Under the pieces are notes generated by a model. It ran no database searches, was not told where the DNA came from, and saw only the letters and a program-made list of their open reading frames with translations. 11,500 bases of DNA, taken from contig SKHA01000211.1 in NCBI GenBank assembly GCA_007117185.1, positions 1 to 11,500 of the forward strand, in the 5' to 3' direction. Made by a program: the position numbers and the translations under genes. The DNA comes from Spirochaeta sp. (GTDB lineage: Bacteria; Spirochaetota; Spirochaetia; DSM-27196; Alkalispirochaetaceae). Each line of letters starts with the position of its first letter. Within the stretch, counting starts at the first letter, position 1. Below are positions 6,620-11,500 of the stretch, piece by piece.

Positions 6620-7549
6620 GTGGCCACTTTACAGCGGGTGATGCAGAAAATCAAGGTATCCACGCCGGTCCGGTTCAACGTACCCCTGGCCAACTATACC
6701 ACCTTTCGTGTGGGAGGACCTGCGGATGCGCTGGCGGAACCCGTCTCGGTGGAGGAGATGGCAGACCTTCTGGCGGTGTGCAGCGCCGCAGAAATCCCGG
6801 TGACCGTCCTCGGAGGTGGTGCCAACGTGGTGGTCAGCGACCGGGGTATTCGCGGGATGGTGATGCTCACCACGGGGTTGCGGCAGATAACCTGCCAGGG
6901 GACGCAGATCCGGGCAGCTGCAGGGACGACGATCAGCGAGGTCAGCGCCTTCGCCGCGGAACGGAACCTGCAGGGTCTGGAGTTCATCTACGCAATGCCC
7001 GGAACCACCGGGGGTGCGGTGTGGATGAACGCCCGCTGCTACGACGGAGAGATCGCCGCGATCCTTACGGAAGTAACCACCCTGCCCAGGGTTGCCACCT
7101 CCGATGCGCCGTCGCAGCTGGATGTCTACCGGGTCAGGCCGGAAGATTTCGCCTACAAGATCTCGCCCTTTCAGGACGGCAGCAGAGTAATCATTGATGC
7201 CCTCTTTCAGCTGACCCCGGGAAGCCGCGACGCCTTGTGGGAGGTGATGCGCGCTCACGAGGAAGACCGCCGGGCAAAAGGACACTTCGATGCGCCCTGC
7301 GCCGGTTCGATCTTCAAGAACAATCGCGACTTCGGTGCTCCCAGCGGCCAGATCATCGACAGAGCGGGACTGAGGGGGACACAAATCGGCGGAGCCCGGA
7401 TAAGCGACGGCCACGGTAACATTATCGTCAATACCGGCAACGCCACCGCTCGTGACATCAGGAAGCTGGTGGAGCTGGTTCAGCGGCGGGTACTGGAACA
7501 CTCCGGGTTTGCCCTGGAGCCGGAGGTTCTCTTTCCGGGAGAGTGGTGA
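6620..7549 (+). CDS. murB: UDP-N-acetylenolpyruvoylglucosamine reductase
   Basis: Flavoenzyme that reduces UDP-GlcNAc-enolpyruvate to UDP-MurNAc with NADPH, the second committed step of peptidoglycan precursor synthesis; cytoplasmic. It is 309 residues, consistent with a compact (type II-like) MurB. FAD-domain motifs are NYTTFRVGGPAD (about 25-36), GGGANVVVSD (about 65-74) and GLEFIYAMPGTTGGAVWMNARCY (about 119-141). The substrate domain has AGSIFKN with the proton-donor Ser230, IIDRAGLRG, GGARISDGHGNIIVN and the C-terminal Glu302 in EPEVLFPG. The usual YR.S motif reads YKISPF here (Tyr179, Lys180). The GTG at 6620 is the first start in frame; the GTG at 6638 or ATG at 6641 would shorten it by 6 or 7 residues, and none has a strong ribosome site. 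It stands alone on the plus strand, divergent from the sigma gene, and converges on the next gene with a 25-nt gap. Confidence 0.96.
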   Translation: MATLQRVMQKIKVSTPVRFNVPLANYTTFRVGGPADALAEPVSVEEMADLLAVCSAAEIPVTVLGGGANVVVSDRGIRGMVMLTTGLRQITCQGTQIRAAAGTTISEVSAFAAERNLQGLEFIYAMPGTTGGAVWMNARCYDGEIAAILTEVTTLPRVATSDAPSQLDVYRVRPEDFAYKISPFQDGSRVIIDALFQLTPGSRDALWEVMRAHEEDRRAKGHFDAPCAGSIFKNNRDFGAPSGQIIDRAGLRGTQIGGARISDGHGNIIVNTGNATARDIRKLVELVQRRVLEHSGFALEPEVLFPGEW

Positions 7550-7574
7550 CCTGTCGTCCTGGTGGCCCACGGCG

Positions 7575-9008
7575 TTACCAGCTCCACTGCATGGTTCCGG
7601 TACCACTCCATTGCTGGCGATCCTCAGGGTCGTAGCGGCAGCGCAGCTCAACCCGCCCGGCTCGCCCCAGAGGAACTGCCACGGAGCCTCTCAGGTGCCA
7701 CAGGTCATCACCGCTCAGGGACCAGCGTCCGGCAAGATCCACTGCAACTGACCGGCGGTATCTGTTGGAGAGAGGGAACTGCCCGCCCAGGTCCACCCCC
7801 AGCCGTTGCAGCGCCTCGGCGTCGCCGCTCACGGTGACCCCAATCTGTCCACCCGGCACCTGGCCTGATGAGAGAAAGAGACGTCCCTCCCCGGCCAGGG
7901 CCTCCCGATAGTTGAGCTTCACAGCGACCCCCGGAGCCACTTCCCCGCGATACTGCAATCGACCTCGAACCTCCGTCTCCCATTGGGTTGTGCGGGTCCA
8001 GCTCACCTGCCCTTCCCGCAGCAACCGCGGTCCCCGGGAACGGTGCGAGAGCATCGCGGCGCCCTGAAACGGGTTGGCCGGCCGACGCTGTTCATGGGTC
8101 AGAAACCCCGCATCGCTACCGCTGAGACGCACGGTGACCCGCGCTTGCGGGGGCCCCAGTACCGCCGCGGCGATACCGGCGTGGCTCACCGGACGATACG
8201 GGGCGCTTTGCCGCCACCCCTCCACCAACAGCCGCAGCGAACGCCTCTGCAGCTGCCAGAACAGCGCCTGTCGGTGAAGGGTCTGGCTACGTACCGGCGG
8301 CACCACAAAAAGCCACGGTTCCGCCTCGAAGTCCGGAAGGCGTTGCGGATCAACGCTGGCGGTCCCGGCGATCAGCCCGATCGTGCCGGCATCAGGCAGC
8401 CCCGGGACGGGGAGGTGCACCAGAAACCCGGACGTTTCCAGCCGCTCCTGCTGCACCGTGTACCACCATGCTATGCGGGGCATCCACAGGGGGTAGCCCC
8501 GCATCGTCGAAGGATCAGCAGAGATGAAGACACCCTGTGTGCGGGGCTCGTCCAAACCGGTTGCCAGGGAGAACCGGTCAGCTTCGGTCAGGGCGGACCA
8601 GGTGAGCCCCCCCGCCGTGGGGTCGCGAAAGCGATGGAAAACCCCCTTCCCCGCTATGGGCCCCAGGGTCAGCGGACCAGCGTCGACGCCGGCAATGATC
8701 CTGGCATCATGGAAGGGCGAACGCATGGAGACGTGCTGCTGGAGATACCCCGCCGGGGCGGCCGCATCCTCCCTGAGGACCAGTTCACCAAAACCGAGAA
8801 GCACCCAGCGGGTGCGCCCCAGATGGAAGAGCAGCCGGGCGACCCCGTTCCCCTCATGATCGCTGCGGATCGTCGCCGAAGCGGACAAGCTCACCAAGGT
8901 GTCATCTTCAGCGTCACCATCGTCAGCAGCAACAGGTGTCGCCATGACCGCAATCGCCAGGAAGAACGCCAGGATCGTCGCCGTCGAGTAATCGTATTGA
9001 AGGACCAC
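7575..9008 (-). CDS. Predicted outer-membrane β-barrel protein, function unknown
   Basis: A 477-residue protein that I cannot place in a named family. A signal peptide (hydrophobic about 10-23, cleavage near MATPVAADD) is followed by repeated amphipathic strand-like stretches, more evident in the C-terminal half: RGRLQYRGEVAPGVAVKLNYRE, GQIGVTVSGDA, RRSVAVDLAGRWSL, WHLRGSVAVPLGRAGRVELRCRY. It ends in GTGTMQWSW; a terminal aromatic residue with alternating pattern is the usual signal for BamA-dependent insertion. The N-terminal half is less regular. The start is a GTG at 9008 without a clear ribosome site, 6 nt after the rarD stop, so translational coupling is likely. No catalytic motif is apparent. 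Confidence 0.7.
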   Translation of the reverse strand: MVLQYDYSTATILAFFLAIAVMATPVAADDGDAEDDTLVSLSASATIRSDHEGNGVARLLFHLGRTRWVLLGFGELVLREDAAAPAGYLQQHVSMRSPFHDARIIAGVDAGPLTLGPIAGKGVFHRFRDPTAGGLTWSALTEADRFSLATGLDEPRTQGVFISADPSTMRGYPLWMPRIAWWYTVQQERLETSGFLVHLPVPGLPDAGTIGLIAGTASVDPQRLPDFEAEPWLFVVPPVRSQTLHRQALFWQLQRRSLRLLVEGWRQSAPYRPVSHAGIAAAVLGPPQARVTVRLSGSDAGFLTHEQRRPANPFQGAAMLSHRSRGPRLLREGQVSWTRTTQWETEVRGRLQYRGEVAPGVAVKLNYREALAGEGRLFLSSGQVPGGQIGVTVSGDAEALQRLGVDLGGQFPLSNRYRRSVAVDLAGRWSLSGDDLWHLRGSVAVPLGRAGRVELRCRYDPEDRQQWSGTGTMQWSW

Positions 9009-9014
9009 ACTATA

Positions 9015-9977
9015 CTACTGTCCGCGGTGACCCTCCAGCTTGCGTCTGTTCCGGGAAACGATTCGCCGCCATATGTTCTGACCGGTATATAACCCCAGGG
9101 CGACCCAGACCAGGATAAAGCCGGCAAGGCGCCCCTGGCCAACAGGCTCACGGAACACCAGCAGCGCGATCAGGAACATACCGGTGGGAGCGATGTACTG
9201 CAGAAACCCCACGTCGGCCAGCCGGATATTGCGGGCGGCGATCCCGAAGAGCAGCAGCGGGGCTACGGTGGCCACCCCCGCCCCCAGGAGATAGATCGAG
9301 GTTGTCACACCGCCGCGGCCGAAATACCCGGTTCCGGAGAACGACAGAAACAGCAGGTACAGCAGCGCCGGACCGACCACCGGCAGAAGCTCCACCGCCA
9401 GTCCGTGAATCGACGGCAGCGAGGTCTGTTTCTTGATCAGACCGTAGAAGCCGAAGGTAAACGCCAGGGTCAGGCTGACCCAGGGAAACACCCCGACGTG
9501 GAAGGTAAGCACCAGAACGCCGGACACGGCAAGGGCCAGAGCCACCCATTGAAGGGCGGTGAGGCGTTCCTTCAGGAAGATCATCCCCAGAAATACACTC
9601 ACCAGCGGGTTGATGTAGTAGCCCAGGCTGGCGTCGAGAGTGCGCCCGGACGAGACCGCCCAGACATACACCAGCCAGTTCACCGTGACCAGGGCGCCGT
9701 TGATCAGCAGAAGCACCGCGGGCCGGCCCCGCAGAAGCAGCGGATGGCCCCCACCGGCGTTGAGGGTAGTGACAGCGGCGGCGGTCCTGCTGCGGCGCCG
9801 CCGGTACAGGGTGATCCCCCAGGCCAGCACCGCCCCCCACAACACGCGGTGGCCGATTATCTCCAGGGCAGGAACAAAAGCGATCTGTGTCCAGTAGAGG
9901 GGCAGCACCCCCCATATCGCAAACGCCCCGATAGCGGACGCGGCTCCGAGGCGGGGATTTTCAGTGTGGTCATTCAC
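9015..9977 (-). CDS. rarD: RarD-type EamA/DMT-superfamily permease
   Basis: Inner-membrane transporter of 320 residues with about ten predicted helices in two EamA repeats. Family-typical stretches are GAFAIWGVLPLYW (about 17-29), NWLVYVWAVSSGRTLDASLGYYINPLVSVFLG in the middle, followed by FLKERLTALQWVALALAVSGV, and DVGFLQYIAPTGMFLIALLVFREP near the end. The ASLGYYINPL signature is characteristic of RarD proteins. The substrate is not known; the old link with chloramphenicol sensitivity is historical. The start is a GTG at 9977 with an AAGAGGG stretch directly against it, so the true ribosome site is unclear and a near-leaderless message is possible. It reads away from the tRNA gene and is probably cotranscribed with the β-barrel gene. 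Confidence 0.88.
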   Translation of the reverse strand: MNDHTENPRLGAASAIGAFAIWGVLPLYWTQIAFVPALEIIGHRVLWGAVLAWGITLYRRRRSRTAAAVTTLNAGGGHPLLLRGRPAVLLLINGALVTVNWLVYVWAVSSGRTLDASLGYYINPLVSVFLGMIFLKERLTALQWVALALAVSGVLVLTFHVGVFPWVSLTLAFTFGFYGLIKKQTSLPSIHGLAVELLPVVGPALLYLLFLSFSGTGYFGRGGVTTSIYLLGAGVATVAPLLLFGIAARNIRLADVGFLQYIAPTGMFLIALLVFREPVGQGRLAGFILVWVALGLYTGQNIWRRIVSRNRRKLEGHRGQ

Positions 9978-10043
9978 CCCTCTTGAATACTCTCTTTTCC
10001 CGCTTTCGTCGAGGTGTGTCGTTTAGGCCTTCGCTGCGGCGTC

Positions 10044-10073
10044 TTGACGCGCAGGCGGGCACATCGCTATTCT
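10044..10073 (+). promoter_or_regulatory. Promoter of the tRNA-Gly gene
   Basis: TTGACG (10044-10049), an 18-bp spacer and TATTCT (10068-10073) place the transcript start about 6-7 nt before the mature tRNA 5' end at 10087. This spacing is typical of a stable-RNA promoter and supports an active tRNA gene. Confidence 0.65.
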
Positions 10074-10086
10074 GGTGTTTCGCAGC

Positions 10087-10157
10087 GCGGTGGTCGTATA
10101 ACGGCATTACCCCAGCTTCCCAAGCTGGAGACGCGGGTTCGACTCCCGTCCACCGCT
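10087..10157 (+). tRNA. tRNA-Gly (anticodon CCC)
   Basis: A full cloverleaf can be drawn. The acceptor stem is GCGGTGG (10087-10093) with CCACCGC (10150-10156) and a T discriminator. The anticodon stem CCAGC/GCTGG (10112-10116, 10124-10128) encloses the loop TTCCCAA, giving anticodon CCC at 10119-10121. The T arm is CGGG-TTCGACT-CCCG. The 3' CCA is not encoded. Its 3' 42 bp are repeated at 10831-10872. Confidence 0.95.
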
Positions 10158-10373
10158 TACCCTAATCCTTTTCTTTGTAAATGCTTACAGATTGGCTTTC
10201 CGCTACGTCACCCCAAAACACAGCAATTAGTCGGCAGGCAGTTGGCAACTATCAGTCTGCCAGCCGGGCGTGCCCCGGCCCCTGGCTGGGCCGGGTCGGT
10301 TCCTGCGGGGCTTCGGCCGCCACACGTGGCGGCAGCCTGCGGCTCCCCTGCGGCACCTCACGCACCTGACGGT
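10157..10373. other. Non-coding stretch with GC-only hairpins
   Basis: No credible gene lies here. Between about 10263 and 10333 there are three perfect inverted repeats: GCCGGG/CCCGGC (10263-10268 and 10274-10279), CCCGGCCC/GGGCCGGG (10274-10281 and 10288-10295) and GCCGCCAC/GTGGCGGC (10316-10323 and 10326-10333). The first two share bases and exclude each other. None is followed by a T-run, so they do not look like ordinary intrinsic terminators. They lie just after the HEPN remnant on its strand. A dispersed REP-like repeat or a recombination-associated site is possible. Confidence 0.5.
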
Positions 10374-10498
10374 TCACAGATGTTGTTCAAGGTATGACAT
10401 CAGCGAGCAATCAGAGTGCGTGGTGGTGTGATACCGGCGCGTACCAGAATCGCTTTCAGGCCCTTTTCTGCAGCTTGCTGCGCATGAAAACCAATTCC
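10374..10498 (-). pseudogene. HEPN-domain toxin remnant (HepT-like)
   Basis: Directly after the stop of the nucleotidyltransferase remnant, the same minus-strand frame reads FHAQQAAEKGLKAILVRAG, then ITPPRT (from about 10489 to 10415). FHAQQAxEKxLKA is the core helix of MNT-associated HEPN proteins, which usually continue PRTHDL. Here the frame breaks after PRT: restoring one base gives THD and an open frame to the TGA at 10374. The N-terminal 30 or so residues of a normal HEPN domain are missing. The gene is clearly inactive. HEPN toxins of this class are usually RNases, or AMPylation-controlled RNases, paired with an MNT antitoxin; the partner remnant lies immediately upstream. Confidence 0.7.
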
Positions 10499-10732
10499 TC
10501 AAGCTGCATACAACCTCTGTCCCGTCTCCAGAATGGTGCGTTCTATCGTCGGCAACGAGCTTCTTTGGTTGAACGCAGAGTCATGTTCGATAAGCACATC
10601 ACAAGGCGACGAAATAAGCGCTGAGATTTCCAGGTGTAACAGTCGTCTCAGTGCCCGGAGGTCCTGTACATCATCACTGACAACGATCATAAAATCGGCA
10701 TCACTGCCGCCAGGTGACGAACTCAACTCCAT
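10499..10732 (-). pseudogene. MNT-type nucleotidyltransferase antitoxin remnant
   Basis: The minus-strand frame reads GGSDADFMIVVSDDVQDLRALRR and, later, DVLIEHDSAF and IERTILETGQRLYAA before the TGA at 10499. The D-A-D pair after GS, the later DVLIE strand and the closing GxxLYA are typical of small MNT nucleotidyltransferases. The N-terminal GSxARG signature that should come shortly before DAD is absent. The frame instead runs back through unrelated sequence into the tRNA repeat without a start at a sensible place. The ATG at 10732 is only the nearest in-frame start. I regard it as a 5'-truncated gene rather than a functional short protein. Confidence 0.6.
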
Positions 10733-10830
10733 GCTTGCCTCTGTGCGCAACAGTGTCCGTGCTCGTAACCCGGAGGCCCGGCGCGAGCGCTGCGCAAGCA
10801 GGAAAAGAACCGGCAAATGAGACTGGTACT

Positions 10831-10872
10831 GCTTCCCAAGCTGCAGACGCGGGTTCAACTCCCGTCCACCGC
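10831..10872 (+). repeat. Partial duplicate of the tRNA-Gly 3' end (att-like direct repeat)
   Basis: These 42 bases match the tRNA-Gly at 10115-10156 with 40 identities; the differences are G to C at 10844 and G to A at 10857. The match runs from the anticodon arm to the last paired base of the acceptor stem, and the 5' half of the tRNA is not present. This is the usual extent of attL/attR duplications left by tyrosine-recombinase elements that integrate into tRNA genes. It is not a working tRNA. Confidence 0.8.
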
Positions 10873-11059
10873 AAAGGGGTCCATGATTGACGATCGGCTT
10901 TCCCGGTCTTCCGCGGTCTGCTCGCTCCAGTCGTCTTTGGTGATGTACTTGCGAACCGTCTTGCGATCGATACCGTACTCCTCTGCAATCTCAGTGACCG
11001 ACTTGCCCTTCACGAAAGAACGCCGATCGAATACGCTGTTGTTGAGCCATTGTGAGCAT
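10873..11059 (-). pseudogene. IS21-family istA transposase fragment (5' part)
   Basis: The frame opens at the ATG at 11059 with MLTMAQQQRIRSAFF, then continues in another frame as VKGKSVTEIAEEYGIDRKTV, then RKYITKDDW. Together these give the N-terminal helix-turn-helix of an IS21 IstA. A single extra base near 11014 explains the frame change. The coding match ends at SIMDPF, where the next base is the last base of the tRNA-Gly repeat (10872). Most of the transposase and any istB are missing. An AGGGAGG motif lies about 11 nt before the ATG. Confidence 0.75.
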
Positions 11060-11148
11060 CCTTGATGGCGCCTCCCTTGTTGGTTGGTGGTTCTTCCACC
11101 AAGGGTAGGCGGCCCTCTCGAGGTCTTACAATGGCTCTTGCAATCCCG

Positions 11149-11187
11149 GGGAAATCCGCGTTGCAAGAGGAAAATCAACCTTGCACA
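11149..11187 (-). repeat. Tandem terminal repeats of the IS21-like end
   Basis: Two 17-bp units, 11185-11169 and 11165-11149, share TGCAA at one end and GATTT near the other. They are likely transposase-binding sites of the IS21 end. Confidence 0.5.
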
Positions 11188-11227
11188 AAACGGGGGGCAT
11201 CTATCTTGGCAATTAACCGAATAGTAA

Positions 11228-11500
11228 GTGACTGATACTATGGGGAAAATCAAGCAAACACTCAGCACAATACTCCATTATGGGCAGCTTGAAAGCCTGA
11301 GCAATACGCAGAATCGGAAGATTTTCAATGTCAATGCTGCTTCACTGATAGCCGTCGCTTCAGTCTTGTTGTACAGCTTTAATCTGCTTATTTTCATTGG
11401 CTCTGATGCAGCCATGGTCAACCTTCTATCAGCCTTGCCCTTTTTGCTGCTATATTTCGTGCCACTATGGCTTAACTACCACTACCACCATAAATCCGCA
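11228..11500 (+). CDS. Membrane protein N-terminus, partial (possible sensor or cyclase)
   Basis: The plus-strand frame is open from the GTG at 11228 (or the ATG at 11240) to the window end, giving 91 or 87 residues. After a polar N-terminus (MGKIKQTLSTILHYGQLESL, then NTQNRKIF) there are two hydrophobic helices: about 35-53 (AASLIAVASVLLYSFNLLIF) and about 58-79 (AAMVNLLSALPFLLLYFVPLWL), separated by a short acidic loop and followed by NYHYHHKSA. The layout resembles the N-terminal membrane domain of multi-pass sensor proteins, such as adenylate/guanylate cyclases or GGDEF proteins, but the catalytic part is outside the window. The ribosome site is weak. The IS21-like end lies only about 40 nt upstream, so native control sequences may have been displaced. 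Confidence 0.6.
   Translation, partial: MTDTMGKIKQTLSTILHYGQLESLSNTQNRKIFNVNAASLIAVASVLLYSFNLLIFIGSDAAMVNLLSALPFLLLYFVPLWLNYHYHHKSA

Larger units (their letters stand above)
10873..11187 (-). mobile_element. IS21-family insertion sequence remnant, left end
   Basis: The remnant comprises one IS end and the start of istA. On the minus strand the end begins TGTGCAAGGTTGATTTTCC at 11187. A diverged second copy, TGCAACGCGGATTTCCC, occurs at 11165-11149, and a third TTGCAAG motif at 11143. Repeated subterminal motifs starting TGCAA behind a terminal TG fit the multiple terminal repeats of IS21 elements. The other end is absent, so target duplication cannot be checked. The exact outer base is inferred. 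Confidence 0.65.

Noticed and set aside
7983..9092. 369-codon plus-strand frame opposite the β-barrel gene
   Set aside because: Its residues are low-complexity Arg/Pro/Gly, typical of antisense GC-rich frames, whereas the minus frame has a signal peptide and barrel ending.
10263..10333. Intrinsic terminators or a CRISPR array
   Set aside because: The stems lack a following T-run, and there are no regularly spaced identical repeats.
10255..10373. Integron attC site
   Set aside because: I could not find paired RYYYAAC and GTTRRRY core sites in the right places; only hairpins are certain.
10014..10397. 127-codon plus-strand frame running through the tRNA
   Set aside because: It contains the tRNA gene and hairpins, and shows no protein-like composition.
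10831..10872. Second tRNA-Gly gene
   Set aside because: No 5' acceptor strand, D arm or complete anticodon stem is present, and one anticodon-stem base is mutated.

Overview
The window is about 60% GC and probably comes from a free-living spirochaete (Spirochaetales; Spirochaeta or Alkalispirochaeta-like). The best clue is the protein at 684-1925, which has two cyclic-nucleotide-binding domains, a TPR-like linker and a Crp-like tail, an architecture I associate with spirochaetes. A TroB/MntB-type metal ABC ATPase and a β-barrel envelope protein fit this. The assignment rests on recalled family resemblance, not on a search.

Region 1 (1-1977, minus strand). A manganese/zinc-type ABC ATPase runs off the left edge. 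Its promoter (TTGACG-17-TATACT) is followed at once by a perfect 14-bp palindrome, a good candidate for a metal-repressor operator. Upstream lies the cyclic-nucleotide-binding regulator, with its own near-consensus promoter (TTGACA-17-TATACT).

Region 2 (1980-6577, minus strand). This is a tight five-gene run: ECF sigma factor, membrane anti-sigma factor (20-nt overlap), small exported protein of unknown function (4-nt overlap), membrane-anchored protein with IPT/TIG and transglutaminase-like domains, and glyA. The transglutaminase-like protein has no cysteine at all, so the canonical Cys-His-Asp triad cannot form. Its N-terminal membrane anchor is visible only if translation starts at an unusual CTG overlapping the upstream stop codon. 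The sigma, anti-sigma and envelope genes look like a signalling module, with glyA as a housekeeping gene at the end.

Region 3 (6620-9977). murB is transcribed on the plus strand, divergent from the sigma gene across 42 bp. It converges on a minus-strand pair: a rarD-type EamA permease followed 6 nt later by a predicted outer-membrane β-barrel protein.

Region 4 (10044-11500). This is an accessory, decaying region. An intact tRNA-Gly(CCC) with a good promoter is followed 716 bp later by a copy of its 3' 42 bp (40/42 identical), the signature of integration at a tRNA gene. Between the copies are a hairpin-rich GC-only stretch and remnants of an MNT/HEPN (nucleotidyltransferase/HEPN) toxin-antitoxin pair. 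An IS21-family end with the N-terminal part of istA abuts the second copy exactly. istA carries a frameshift and is cut off at the last base of the tRNA repeat. Beyond the IS end, a membrane protein gene begins on the plus strand and leaves the window. No integrase, CRISPR array or rRNA gene is visible.
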